From: Mycobacterium triplex
Lineage (GTDB): Bacteria > Actinomycetota > Actinomycetes > Mycobacteriales > Mycobacteriaceae
DNA length: 64,000 nt
Direction of reading: 5' to 3'
NCBI RefSeq assembly: GCF_000689255.1
Contig: NZ_HG964446.1
Coordinates: 5,259,784-5,323,783, forward strand
Shown: positions 25,340 to 34,849 of the stretch, piece by piece
Position numbering within the stretch: position 1 is the first letter of the stretch
How the letters are laid out: every line of letters starts with the position of its first letter
Program-made: the position numbers and the translations under genes
Notes under the pieces: model-generated
Told to the model about the DNA's origin: nothing
Seen by the model: only the letters and a program-made list of their open reading frames with translations
Database searches by the model: none

Positions 25340-26743
25340 ATGGATTTCCGCACCTTTACCCGGACTCTCAGCGTTCACTGGAAGCTGTTGACCGCGGCCG
25401 TGCTGGCCTGTGTGGCCGGCGCCGCGGCGGTCACCATGTTCCAGACGAGGGTCTATCAGTCGTCGGCCACCGTGCTCATCTCGTTTCCCGGGCAGACCGA
25501 CCCCTCGCAGTTGTACTACGGGACCCAGGCCGTGCAAGAGCGGCTGTCCTCGTACGCGGCGATCGCCGGCGGACGCTCGGTGGCCGAGCGCGCGGTAGCC
25601 CACTACGACCTCCCGATCAGCGCCGACGCGCTGGCAAGCAAGACGCACGTCCAGTACGTCCCGAAGTCGCTGCTGTTCACCATCAGCGTCACCGATACCG
25701 ACGCCCATCGCAGTGCGGCGTTCACCGAAGCGATGGCCGATGAGTTCGTCACGGTGGTCGGGTCACTGGGTGCGCCCCCGAAGGGAGCGCCACCGCAGCA
25801 GACGGGCGACCAACCCCCCGCACAAACTCAGCAACCCGAGACCATCCTGGCCCGGGCGTCGGTGGTGGAGCCGGCGACGGTGCCGCGTGTCCCGGTAAGT
25901 CCGGTGCCGATCCGCAACATGGGGTTGGGGCTGGTGGCCGGGGTGCTGCTGGGGATCGCGGTGGCGTTGACCCGCGAGGCCACGGATCACACCGTTCGCG
26001 ATCGCGAGAAGCTGGAGCGGCTTTCCAAGCTGCCGACCTTGGCGGAGCTGCCGGGGACGCGCGGCACCGCACCACGATTCGGCACCGACATCTCCTTCGA
26101 CGACGCGGTCCGAGGTTTCCGGGCGCGTCTGCTCAGGGCGGCGGGACCCGGAGCGACCCGGGTGCTGGTGACGGCACCGTTCGGCGGCGAGGGAACCACG
26201 ACCACCGCGCTGAACCTGGCGAAGGCATCCGCCGAAGCGGGCGAGGACGTTCTGCTCGTCGAAGGTGACACCCGTCGACCGGTGATCGCGGGCCTGCTGA
26301 AAGTCGAATCGGGCGAAGGCCTGGCCAGCGCGCTGGCCAACCCCGAAATCGCGGTCGAAATCGTCAAGCCGACCCCGATCGCCAAGCTGTTCATGCTTGC
26401 GCCGCGCGCCGCCCGTCGCGACACGCTGCCCTCCAGCGCGTACCTGCCGGAGGTGCTGGACAACGTGATGCAGGAGCTGTCCGCCACGTTCACCCGAACG
26501 GTCATCGACGGCCCGCCGGTGCTGGCGACGGCCGACTCCGGCATGCTGGCCGGCACCGTGCACGCCACCGTGTTGGTGGTCCGGGCGCGGCGCACCACCG
26601 AGGAAGAACTCGCCGATGCGCTGACCGCGTTGCAGGCCGCCGGGGCCCGGGTGATCGGCACCGTGCTGACCAACGCCCGAGTGTCCCAGCACACCCGGGC
26701 CGCCGCCCGGACCTACCGGGCGAAACTCGGCGGATCGACGTGA
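25340..26743 (+). CDS. Wzz/Wzc-like chain-length protein with degenerate BY-kinase domain
   Basis: A 467-residue membrane protein. Residues 1-215 are a Wzz domain between two helices (about 15-35 and 193-213), with a Pro/Gln-rich stretch before the second. Residues 245-460 are a Wzc/CpsD-type ATPase domain. The expected Walker A lysine is missing: residues 282-289 read GGEGTTTT where GxGK(S/T)(S/T) is normal. Walker A-prime is LLVEGDTRRP instead of LLIDxDxRxP, while VIDGPPVLATADS keeps the B motif. No tyrosine cluster ends the protein. It probably sets chain length without being an active kinase. Confidence 0.82.
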   Translation: MDFRTFTRTLSVHWKLLTAAVLACVAGAAAVTMFQTRVYQSSATVLISFPGQTDPSQLYYGTQAVQERLSSYAAIAGGRSVAERAVAHYDLPISADALASKTHVQYVPKSLLFTISVTDTDAHRSAAFTEAMADEFVTVVGSLGAPPKGAPPQQTGDQPPAQTQQPETILARASVVEPATVPRVPVSPVPIRNMGLGLVAGVLLGIAVALTREATDHTVRDREKLERLSKLPTLAELPGTRGTAPRFGTDISFDDAVRGFRARLLRAAGPGATRVLVTAPFGGEGTTTTALNLAKASAEAGEDVLLVEGDTRRPVIAGLLKVESGEGLASALANPEIAVEIVKPTPIAKLFMLAPRAARRDTLPSSAYLPEVLDNVMQELSATFTRTVIDGPPVLATADSGMLAGTVHATVLVVRARRTTEEELADALTALQAAGARVIGTVLTNARVSQHTRAAARTYRAKLGGST

Positions 26744-28311
26744 TCAGGTACCTGCGGACTCGCCAACGCTTGGTGTTGTCCGTAGTGGTTATGGGCGGGT
26801 TCCTGCTCGGGTGCTTCGCGTTCGGTGTGGCCGCGACGCGCGACCCATATGTCGGCGTCGTCCCCGTCGGCGCGATGTTCGCCCTGGTCGTGTACTGGGC
26901 AAAACCCGAGCTGATGGTATGGATCGCGTTGTTCTACACGTTCGGCGCGCTGCCGATCGGTCTGTATGTCGGCAAAGTCCTCGGCCCGGTGACGATCTTC
27001 GTCTGGCACGTCGTGCTGCTGACGGCGATCGCCTACCTGATCCAACTGGTGCGGCCGCGGTTCTCCGATTACCTACCACCGGCCATCCTGCTGTTGACCA
27101 TCCTGTATTTCACCGCGATCGGATTCGCCAACGGACACTCCGCCGAGGCGATATTGCACGAAGTGGCGTGCCTGTGCGAAATGCTCGCGGGGTACCTGCT
27201 GGCCCTGTTGATCGTCTACGGCGACTACATCAAGGGAGCGACGCAGACACTGATCCTGACGCTGTGGTTTTCGGCGGTGATGGTCATTCTGAGCTCGTCA
27301 CTGGGCCTGCGCCTGACCGGCCGCTTCGAAACCATCGGTGAATCGACCACCGGTGGCTCGGTCACCCGCCTGATCGTCCCCACCACCGCGCCGGCGATCG
27401 CGGTGCTGGCCGCGCTGATGGCCGCCAAGGTCCTCGGCCGGGTAAGGCCCGCAACGTTTTTCGCCCTGGGCGTCCCGGCGTTGATCATTTCACTGGTGGC
27501 GTTCTCCCGCGGCACGCTGATCGTGATCGGGCTGGCCGGGGTCGTTGCGTTCTTCGCCAAACCTTCCTGGCAAACGCTGCGGCGCGCAGCCGTGTTTGCC
27601 GTCACCAGTGCGGCGCTGTTGGCAGCGATGCTGCCGGTTGCGATGTTCCTGCTGCAGCACTCGAAGGCTGGAGCATGGCTGGGCCATCAGCTCGCCGGCT
27701 TCAACTACCGCGTGCTGGGCGGTGTCAAAGCCAGTGCGCTCGCCGTCGACGACTCGACGCAATACCGGTTGGTCGAAAATGCCGACCTCGGCCGTGAAAT
27801 CGCCAAGGCACCGGTGTTCGGCCACGGATTGGGTTATGCGTACCGACTGCCCTTCGGCGACGAGGGATCCGGCAGCGACGCATTCGGGTTCGACAGTTTC
27901 ACCGTGCTGCTGGGCACCACCTACGCGCACAACTTCTACCTGTGGTGGCTGGTCAAAGCCGGGGCGTTGGGCATGGTGGTCTTCGCGTGGTTCGCGCTGC
28001 GGCCGGTGGTTCGGGCCCTGCGCAGCGTGTCGACACCGGCGAAGATCGCCGGCGCGGTCAGTGTCGGCCTGCTGGTGTTGAACATCGTCGGTCCGAATAT
28101 CGAAGACACCCCCGATTCGGTGGTGTACGGCATGGTCCTGGGCTCGGCGATGGGGTTCGCCAACCTGGCCCGCCGGCGGCCGGATGACCCCGACAGCGCG
28201 GGTCCCGACGACGGCGCGACCGACGACATCACCGAACCGATTCCGCTGCTGGTAGGGGGCCCGGCCGCCGCCGCTCCCCGGCGGGCCAAGCACTCGACGC
28301 AGCCGTTCTGA
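26740..28311 (+). CDS. O-antigen polymerase/ligase-like membrane protein (Wzy/WaaL type)
   Basis: A 523-residue protein with about 10-12 transmembrane helices and a large external loop between residues 300 and 400, the layout of the Wzy_C/O-antigen ligase superfamily. AHNFYLWWLVKAGALGMVVF, just after the loop, is the typical H-N-x-(Y/F/L) motif of that family. It would join repeat units delivered by the flippase, or attach the chain to an acceptor. The GTG start overlaps the stop of the Wzc-like gene by 4 nt. The last 55 residues are a polar, probably cytoplasmic tail. Confidence 0.85.
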   Translation: MIRYLRTRQRLVLSVVVMGGFLLGCFAFGVAATRDPYVGVVPVGAMFALVVYWAKPELMVWIALFYTFGALPIGLYVGKVLGPVTIFVWHVVLLTAIAYLIQLVRPRFSDYLPPAILLLTILYFTAIGFANGHSAEAILHEVACLCEMLAGYLLALLIVYGDYIKGATQTLILTLWFSAVMVILSSSLGLRLTGRFETIGESTTGGSVTRLIVPTTAPAIAVLAALMAAKVLGRVRPATFFALGVPALIISLVAFSRGTLIVIGLAGVVAFFAKPSWQTLRRAAVFAVTSAALLAAMLPVAMFLLQHSKAGAWLGHQLAGFNYRVLGGVKASALAVDDSTQYRLVENADLGREIAKAPVFGHGLGYAYRLPFGDEGSGSDAFGFDSFTVLLGTTYAHNFYLWWLVKAGALGMVVFAWFALRPVVRALRSVSTPAKIAGAVSVGLLVLNIVGPNIEDTPDSVVYGMVLGSAMGFANLARRRPDDPDSAGPDDGATDDITEPIPLLVGGPAAAAPRRAKHSTQPF

Positions 28312-28323
28312 CGCCGCACCGCG

Positions 28324-29388
28324 TCAGAGCCGATCCGCACCCACCTCGCCCAGCACGTCCATCATGCGATCCGCGACGCGGTCGACGGTGTAGCGCTGGG
28401 CGTAGTGACGAGCCGCGGCGGCTCCGCGCTGCGCGGCGACGGACGGATCGGCCAGCTCGTCGAATGCGGTGACCAGCCCGGCGACGTCGTCGACACCGAT
28501 CGCCGGGCAGCCCGGCGGTTGGTATTCCGGCAGGCCGCCGACCGCGGAAACGATCGGCGTGACGCCCAGCTGCATCGACAACACCTGCACACCGCTTTGC
28601 GACGCGCGCCGGTAGTGCGCGACCGAACCCTTCGCCGCCGCCAGCGTGGTGACGATGTCGGCGTAGCGGTAGCTGCCGGTGCGCCGCCGCGCGTGTTCGG
28701 GCAGCGTGCCGGTGTCGAATGATCCGTCGCCGATGAGCACCAGGTCGTCACCGCGCCAGCCGCCGCCGGCCACATGCTGTCGCCATGCCTCGAGCACCAC
28801 CTCGAGGTTCTTGTACGGGTGCAGCCGACCGATCACGGTGAAGTCGCGACGCTCTTCGGGCCCCGCCAACGGGGGAACCAGGGCGGGATCGAGGTCGCTG
28901 GTGAGCGGCAGCACGTGGACGCGGGTGCGTCGCACGTCGCGCCGGTCGGCGATGGCGTTCGCGACATAGTCGCTGTAGGCGATCGTGGCTGCCGAGCGGG
29001 CGCCCCACCGATCGAACACCGCGCGCTCGGCGGCCGGGAGCTCTTCGATCGCATCATGGGGACGGTCGTCGTGCACCAACTGAACGCGCGGAACCCTTCC
29101 GGCCAGCGCGATCCACCGTGGATCGCGGACCAGCTCGGCCACGACGACATGCGGCCGATACCGGCGGATGCGCCGCCACGCCGCGACGGCGGCGGGCCAG
29201 GTCGCGGCGGTACGAAACCGGGGATCGAGCACCAGTTCGTAATCGCGCGGCGCGTCGGATTCTGGGTGCAGGTCGGATGTCACCAGCAACGCGTCGGCGC
29301 CGCGCCGGTGCAACGCCTCCACTTGGACCCGCGCCAACGGCCGCAGCCACGGCGAAAGCCACAGCACCCGAAGGTCGCGCCGTGACAC
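28324..29388 (-). CDS. Glycosyltransferase family 4-like
   Basis: A 354-residue GT-B glycosyltransferase. DLRVLWLSPWLRPLARVQVEALHRRGADALL is the N-terminal acceptor half, and FTVIGRLHPYKNLEVVLEAWRQHV with GVQVLSMQLGVTPIVSAVGGLPEY forms the GT4 donor site. The usual E-x7-E is not clear. GTG 29388 is preferred: it follows the lipoprotein stop by 1 nt. A TTG at 29400 would overlap it. It is the last gene of a minus-strand operon (c-di-GMP enzyme, lipoprotein, GT4) converging on the polysaccharide operon, 12 nt from the polymerase stop. Confidence 0.82.
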   Translation of the reverse strand: MSRRDLRVLWLSPWLRPLARVQVEALHRRGADALLVTSDLHPESDAPRDYELVLDPRFRTAATWPAAVAAWRRIRRYRPHVVVAELVRDPRWIALAGRVPRVQLVHDDRPHDAIEELPAAERAVFDRWGARSAATIAYSDYVANAIADRRDVRRTRVHVLPLTSDLDPALVPPLAGPEERRDFTVIGRLHPYKNLEVVLEAWRQHVAGGGWRGDDLVLIGDGSFDTGTLPEHARRRTGSYRYADIVTTLAAAKGSVAHYRRASQSGVQVLSMQLGVTPIVSAVGGLPEYQPPGCPAIGVDDVAGLVTAFDELADPSVAAQRGAAAARHYAQRYTVDRVADRMMDVLGEVGADRL

Positions 29389-29389
29389 G

Positions 29390-31075
29390 TTACTTACCAA
29401 TGTCGGCGATCAGCGTGTCGCGTGGAACGTCCAGCGTCGCAATGGGATACAGCCCTGAGTTGTCACGGCCATCGCGCGCCAGCTGCATGGGCGGATAGTT
29501 CACCACGTGGGTAGCATCCGGCTTGTGCTGCTGCCACTCGACGGTGGCGCGCAGCGTGTAGTGTCCCGGCGCCAAGCCCCCCAGGTCGACATGAACCGTC
29601 TCGGTGGCCGACGTCGGCACCGCCTGCTCGCGTGATTGGCTGGTGTCGTCGGAGACCAGCGATTTGAGATCGACCGTCGCCGGTATCGTCCGCACCACCG
29701 CTCCGGAGAAATCCACCAGCTTGTAACCGGGCACCCACTTCTCGGTGGCGGCGGCTGCTCCATAGTTGGTCCATACCGCCAAAATGGTTGCCGTCTTGCC
29801 CTGTACCGATTGCGATCCGGGGCGCGCCTCGACCGAATACCGATACCCGGCCGCCACGTTGGCCTGAGCCCACAGCAGGTACAGGTTGGGGTCCATCGCC
29901 GCGTTCGATTCCCGGTCAGGGAAATTGAAGCTCGACGTCATCGACACGTGGTAGCTGACGACGTCGTGCAGGCCCTTTTCGTAGTAGGTCCGCGGGTCGG
30001 TTCCCGGGGGCAGCTGGCACCATTCGGTGATCAGCAGCGCCGAGGACAGCCGCTGCTTGATCGCGTTGACGACCGCATCGTTGGACCGCACGTATTGCGA
30101 GTCTTTGGACTCGGCCCACGTCGGCAGCGGTGCGTAGACGCCGAGGCAGTCCGCGCGGATACCGACCGGCGCCGAAAGCTTCTTCGTGACGTCGTCGGCG
30201 AGCAGTTGGCGCACGATCTCCGGATTGTCCGGCGCGGTCACCAATTGGGTATGCGGAAAAGCGTTTACGTTCGCCGCAACCAATTGGCGAATCGAGGCGA
30301 TGGTGATGCTCTGATCGCGAAACTGGCTGTAATACCCCAGCTTTGCCACGCTGTCGTCGGGCTCGGGACCCGGCGCGCCGAGTACGTCGCGCAGGTACGA
30401 GATGTGGTTTTCGCTGAAATCCCCGTAGCCCGAGAACTCGAACACGCTGAGTCGTTCGTCGCGGTCATAGCGGCGGCCGAGCGCGGCGAGCAGATCCTGA
30501 AATGCCCGTAGATAGTTGGGGTCGTTCCAGTTCGGCACGACCTGGATCACCCCGGCCCCGGGACCGGTCGGCGGATTCGGGTAACTGGTGGTTGCGCCCG
30601 GCATCGCACGCACCCAGTCGGGAACGCCGATGTTCGTGTTGTTGGGATACGAGTCGTCGCAGCAGGAGCTGTAGGCCATCACCCGAAGCGTCATCCGCAT
30701 GCCGCGCTCGCCCAGCCTCGCCAGTGCGTTGTCGATCGGGCTGAAGTCGAACTTGCGATCGTCGGGCGCGTCGGGTGCCAACGTGTGCGGGTCGACGGGC
30801 TGGATCTGCCGCCATGACAGACGCAGACTGGCGTCGTGGGACGCCGGCCATGCCGGATAGCGTTGCTGCGCGGGATTACCTTGTGGGAAAAGCGGTTCCA
30901 GCAGATCCTCGTACTGACCGCGCAGGGGGTTGGAGATCTCCTGGGTGTTCGACGGTATGGCCGGGCTGACCATCGCGTTCAACGGGCCGGATTGCTTCTG
31001 ACCACCGCACCCGCTGAGCACCAACATCGCGAACATGGCAACAGCCAGCACCTTTTTGCTAATTTTTTCGACCAT
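29390..31075 (-). CDS. Lipoprotein with glycoside-hydrolase-like TIM barrel (DUF4832-type), long paralogue
   Basis: A 561-residue secreted lipoprotein. The signal peptide ends LVLSGC, placing the lipid-bearing Cys at residue 23. NPLRGQYEDLLEPLF near residue 45 and the following (beta/alpha) pattern recall DUF4874/DUF4832 proteins, thought to be sugar-acting TIM barrels. A C-terminal beta sandwich (WTNYGAAAATEKWVPGYKLV, VHVDLGGLAPGHYTLRATVEW) follows. FEFSGYGDFSENHIS near residue 200 may be part of the active site. It starts 7 nt after the GGDEF-EAL stop. It could trim or bind the polysaccharide made next door. It occupies the metG-pabB interval where M. tuberculosis has Rv1006; homology untested. 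Confidence 0.7.
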   Translation of the reverse strand: MVEKISKKVLAVAMFAMLVLSGCGGQKQSGPLNAMVSPAIPSNTQEISNPLRGQYEDLLEPLFPQGNPAQQRYPAWPASHDASLRLSWRQIQPVDPHTLAPDAPDDRKFDFSPIDNALARLGERGMRMTLRVMAYSSCCDDSYPNNTNIGVPDWVRAMPGATTSYPNPPTGPGAGVIQVVPNWNDPNYLRAFQDLLAALGRRYDRDERLSVFEFSGYGDFSENHISYLRDVLGAPGPEPDDSVAKLGYYSQFRDQSITIASIRQLVAANVNAFPHTQLVTAPDNPEIVRQLLADDVTKKLSAPVGIRADCLGVYAPLPTWAESKDSQYVRSNDAVVNAIKQRLSSALLITEWCQLPPGTDPRTYYEKGLHDVVSYHVSMTSSFNFPDRESNAAMDPNLYLLWAQANVAAGYRYSVEARPGSQSVQGKTATILAVWTNYGAAAATEKWVPGYKLVDFSGAVVRTIPATVDLKSLVSDDTSQSREQAVPTSATETVHVDLGGLAPGHYTLRATVEWQQHKPDATHVVNYPPMQLARDGRDNSGLYPIATLDVPRDTLIADIGK

Positions 31076-31082
31076 TCTGGAA

Positions 31083-32942
31083 TCAGATGGCGCCCTGCGA
31101 CAAGGCCTCATGATCGGCCAGGAACGGCATCGGCATCCAACGCGCCGAGAGCAATGCCTCCATCGCATCGCCGGGGACGGGCTTCGACAACAAAAACCCT
31201 TGTGCGCGGTGACACCCGTGCTGCATCAAAGTCAATGCGGCAGCGGGTGTTTCGACTCCCTCGGCGACAACCTGCAGACCGAATGCCTCGGCGAGCCCGA
31301 TGATGGCGCGCACGATGGCCAGGTCGCCGGCGTTGGTCCCCAGATCGCGCACGAAGCCGGCGTCGATCTTCAGCATGTCGACCGGCAGCGACTTCAGGTG
31401 TGACAGCACCGCGTAACCGGTCCCGAAGTCATCGATGGCCAGCTGCACGCCGACCTCTTTGAGCTCCGCGAGGGTGTTGCGGGTGGTTTCGATGTCGTGC
31501 ACGACGGCGCGCTCGGTGATCTCCAGGCACAACGACTCGGCGTCGATGCCGAACTCTTCGATCGTCTCGGCGACGCTGCGCACGAAGCCGCGGGTGATCA
31601 GCTGCACGGGTGAGACATTGACGCGCAAGATCGCGCCCTGGCCCACGCCGTTGGCGCGCCAGCGGCTGAACTCGGCGCAGGCGGTGCGCATCACCCAGCG
31701 GCCCAGCTCGCCGGCCAGGTTGGTCGACTCGGCCACTCCGATGAACGCGTCGGGCAGCAGCAAGCCCCAGATCGGGTGCCGCCAGCGGACCAGCGCCTCG
31801 GCAGCGACCACCGCGCCGGTCCACAAGTCGACCTCGGGCAGGTAATGCAGCAGCAGCGCCTCGCTGCCGATATCGCCCTGTAGGTGCAGCTCGATGTCGT
31901 TGCGGAAGGCGCTCTTCAACGACATGTCGTCGGTGAACACCGCGATCTGGTTGCCGCCGGCGCGCTTGGCGGTCAGCACGGCCTCGTCCGCGCGGCGCAA
32001 CAACGCGGTGCAGTTGTCGCGCTCCGGCATCCCGACCGCCAGCCCGATGCTGACGGTGCGGCTGATCATGTGACCGCCGATGGCCAGCCGCTCGCAGAGC
32101 ATCTTCGCCAGCCGCCGGGCGAACGATTCCGCGGTCTCCGGCGACATCGACTGCTCCGGCACCACGACGAACTCGTCGCCGCCCAGCCGGGCGATCATCG
32201 CCTGCGAGCCGACGCACATCTGAATGCGTTGCGCGAAGACCCTGATGAACCAGTCGCCCGCGGTGTGGCCAAGGTAGTCGTTGATCGGCTTCAACCGGTC
32301 GAGGTCGAGATACAGCACCGCGACGGGTCCCGGCTTTCCGGCGGCGAGCCGTTCGGACAAGTGCGCGACCAGCGCCCGGCGGTTGTACAAGCCGGTCAGG
32401 TCGTCGTGCTCGGCCAGGTACCGAAGCTTCTGCTCGGCGGCCAGACGCGCTTGCAGCTGGGCGAACAGGGCGGCGACCGCCTCGAGCGTGTTGATCTCGG
32501 TTTGCTTCCACTTGTGGTCTCCGAACCTGACGAAACCGAGTACACCGGTCGTCGCCTCGCCCGACAGCAGCGGCGCGGCCGCCACCGAGGGAGCGCTGGG
32601 CCGTGTGGCCCCGGTCAGCCAGCGCCGCCACGAACGCCGACCGGGCGCTATGACCACCGGCTTGCGGCCCTGCTCGCATTCGGTCAGCAGCGCGTCGGCG
32701 CCGGCGTAGGGAAGGACGTCCGTCGCGTCCGAATCCGCGACCTCAAGGCGCGGCGGCCACTCCGCGACCAGCACCGAGGCACGGGACAGCTCGTCGCGGT
32801 GCCGCAGGAAGCCGGCGTCCAAACCGAATTGCTCGACCAGCCGCGCGAGGACTTTTTGGCTCACCTCGGTCGCCGTGGAGGCCGTGGCTTCCATCAGCGC
32901 AGTGGCGACGGAGGTTACGACCAGGTCCAGGCTGCGCGGCAT
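31083..32942 (-). CDS. GAF-GGDEF-EAL cyclic di-GMP enzyme (MSDGC-1/Rv1354c-like)
   Basis: A 619-residue cytoplasmic protein closely resembling the mycobacterial bifunctional diguanylate cyclase/phosphodiesterase. Residues 20-165 are a GAF sensor. The GGDEF domain has an intact ARLGGDEF, but no RxxD inhibitory site before it (GSQA in that place). The EAL domain keeps AEALVRW, NVSPVQL, EITE, DDFGTGY, LKID, AEGVET and QGFLL, so both activities are plausible. It is the first gene of the minus-strand operon with a TIM-barrel lipoprotein and a GT4 enzyme. This is rare physical linkage of c-di-GMP turnover and glycan genes in a mycobacterium. Confidence 0.93.
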   Translation of the reverse strand: MPRSLDLVVTSVATALMEATASTATEVSQKVLARLVEQFGLDAGFLRHRDELSRASVLVAEWPPRLEVADSDATDVLPYAGADALLTECEQGRKPVVIAPGRRSWRRWLTGATRPSAPSVAAAPLLSGEATTGVLGFVRFGDHKWKQTEINTLEAVAALFAQLQARLAAEQKLRYLAEHDDLTGLYNRRALVAHLSERLAAGKPGPVAVLYLDLDRLKPINDYLGHTAGDWFIRVFAQRIQMCVGSQAMIARLGGDEFVVVPEQSMSPETAESFARRLAKMLCERLAIGGHMISRTVSIGLAVGMPERDNCTALLRRADEAVLTAKRAGGNQIAVFTDDMSLKSAFRNDIELHLQGDIGSEALLLHYLPEVDLWTGAVVAAEALVRWRHPIWGLLLPDAFIGVAESTNLAGELGRWVMRTACAEFSRWRANGVGQGAILRVNVSPVQLITRGFVRSVAETIEEFGIDAESLCLEITERAVVHDIETTRNTLAELKEVGVQLAIDDFGTGYAVLSHLKSLPVDMLKIDAGFVRDLGTNAGDLAIVRAIIGLAEAFGLQVVAEGVETPAAALTLMQHGCHRAQGFLLSKPVPGDAMEALLSARWMPMPFLADHEALSQGAI

Positions 32943-33077
32943 GGAGACCTCCGATGTGGGGCGAATGTCACGGCCGAGCGGCCAGATTTGAGCAGGTCAC
33001 GGATCATATTGGTGAGAGAACCGTATCATGCACGACGCCTTTTCCTCCGGGCTTACGACCAGCGTCGGCGGACCGTG

Positions 33078-34634
33078 TCAACCGTTGGTCGAGTTCGTGT
33101 TGTCGCGCGGGATGTCAAGGGTCGCAATCGGGTACAACCCGGATCCGTCTCGTCCGTCGCGCGCCAGTGCCATCGGGACGTAGTTCACCACATGCGAGGC
33201 GCCCGGCTTGTGCTGTTGCCAGTCCACCGAGGCGCGCAGCGTGTAGTGGCCCGGCGCCAACCCGGACAGGTCGACGTGCACGGTCTCGGTGGACGACGCC
33301 GGGACCGCCTCCTCGCGTGACGGGCTGGAATCGTCGTGGACCAAGGTTTTCAGGTTGACCGTGGCCGGCAGCGTGCGCACCACCGCACCGGTGTTGTCCA
33401 CCAGCTTGTAACCGGGTGCCCACTGCTCGGTGGTAGCCGCCGCGCCGTAGTTCGTCCACTCCACCGAGATGGCCGCGACCTGGCCTTGAATCGATTGCGA
33501 TCCGGGCTTCGCCTCCACCGAATACCGGTATCCCGCCGCCGCATTGGCCTGCGCCCACAGCGCGTACAGCTTGGGGTCCATCGCCGATGTCGCATCCCGG
33601 TCCGGGAAGTTCGCGCTCGACGTCATCGACACGTGGTACTTGACGACGTCGTGCACGCCCTTTTCGTAGTAGCCCAACGGGGCGGCCCCACCGGGCAACG
33701 AGCACCATTCGGTGATCACCGGCGCCGAGCGCAGTCGCTGCTTGAGCGTGTTGACCAGCGCATCGTTGTTGCGGACGTACTGGGAATCACCCGACTCTGC
33801 CCAACCGGGCAGCGGCGACTGGACGCCCAGGCAATCCGAGCGGATGCCGACCGGGGCGGACAGCTTCTTGGTGACGTCGTCGGAGAACAACTCGCGCACG
33901 ATCTCCGGGTGCTGCGGCGCCACCACCAATTGGGTGTGTGGAAAGGCGTTGACGTTGGCCGCGACCAGCTGCCGGATCGACGCGGCGCTGATGTTCTGGT
34001 CCCGGAACTGGCTGTACCCGGAGAACTCGAAAACGCTGAGCCGCTCGTCGCCGTCATAGCGGCGGCCCAGCGCCGCGATCAGCTGGCCGAACGCGTCGAG
34101 GTAGCGGGGGTCGTCCCAGTTCGGCACCACCTGGGGCACCCCGGGGCTGTTCGGCGGCGGCGGGTTGCTGGTGGTCAGCGGCCGCGCCCACTCGGGAACG
34201 GCGATGCCGGTGCCGTTCGGATCGGAGCTGTAGGAGTAGACGCGCAGGGCCAGTCGCATGTTGCGGCTGGCCAGCTTGTTCAGCGCGTCGTCGATCGCGC
34301 TGAAGTCGAACTTGCGGTCGTCGGGCGCGTCGGGGGGCAGCGTGGCCGGATCGGTGGGCTGCAACTGCCGCCACGAGATACGCATGCTGGCGTCGTGCGA
34401 CGCCGGCCACGCGGGGTACCGCCGCTGCGCGGGATTGCCTTGCGGGAACAGCGGATTCATCAGGTCTTCGTACTGGCCGCGCAGCGGGTTGGGGATGTCC
34501 GCGGCGCTGGGCGCAATGGGCGGGCTGACCATGGCCGACAGCGGTCCGGGCGTGACGTGACCACCGCAGCCGCTCAACACCAATCCCGCGCAGGCGCCAA
34601 CAGCCGCCGCGCTTCGCCTCAGTGTCCGGACCAT
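33078..34634 (-). CDS. Lipoprotein with glycoside-hydrolase-like TIM barrel, short paralogue
   Basis: A 518-residue lipoprotein closely similar over its whole length to the one encoded at 29390-31075: same lipobox (LVLSGC, Cys23), same NPLRGQYEDLMNPLF, same C-terminal sandwich. It lacks 32 residues after FEFSGY that the longer copy has (the DFSENH segment), and has a shorter loop around residue 130. The deletion removes acidic and His residues that might be catalytic, so this copy may bind sugar without cutting. It lies upstream of the GGDEF-EAL gene on the same strand, 135 nt away, and divergent from the FkbM gene. The start is the ATG preceding a basic signal peptide. Confidence 0.7.
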   Translation of the reverse strand: MVRTLRRSAAAVGACAGLVLSGCGGHVTPGPLSAMVSPPIAPSAADIPNPLRGQYEDLMNPLFPQGNPAQRRYPAWPASHDASMRISWRQLQPTDPATLPPDAPDDRKFDFSAIDDALNKLASRNMRLALRVYSYSSDPNGTGIAVPEWARPLTTSNPPPPNSPGVPQVVPNWDDPRYLDAFGQLIAALGRRYDGDERLSVFEFSGYSQFRDQNISAASIRQLVAANVNAFPHTQLVVAPQHPEIVRELFSDDVTKKLSAPVGIRSDCLGVQSPLPGWAESGDSQYVRNNDALVNTLKQRLRSAPVITEWCSLPGGAAPLGYYEKGVHDVVKYHVSMTSSANFPDRDATSAMDPKLYALWAQANAAAGYRYSVEAKPGSQSIQGQVAAISVEWTNYGAAATTEQWAPGYKLVDNTGAVVRTLPATVNLKTLVHDDSSPSREEAVPASSTETVHVDLSGLAPGHYTLRASVDWQQHKPGASHVVNYVPMALARDGRDGSGLYPIATLDIPRDNTNSTNG

Positions 34635-34849
34635 CGTTGCGATGCTAGAGGGATCCGCGCCTCGGTGTGAGTGCCGGCTCCGCCCCACCGGGCCGCAGCC
34701 AGTGACCCAGATCACAATCACCGGGCGCCTGGCCGACGGACGGCACCGCCGCTTCGACTAGGCTGACGGCTGACCAATTTGCCGCGACCCGCAGCGTCCG
34801 GTCCCGTCGAGCGTGCGGTCGCCGGAAGACCGCCTCTGGAGACTCGACA

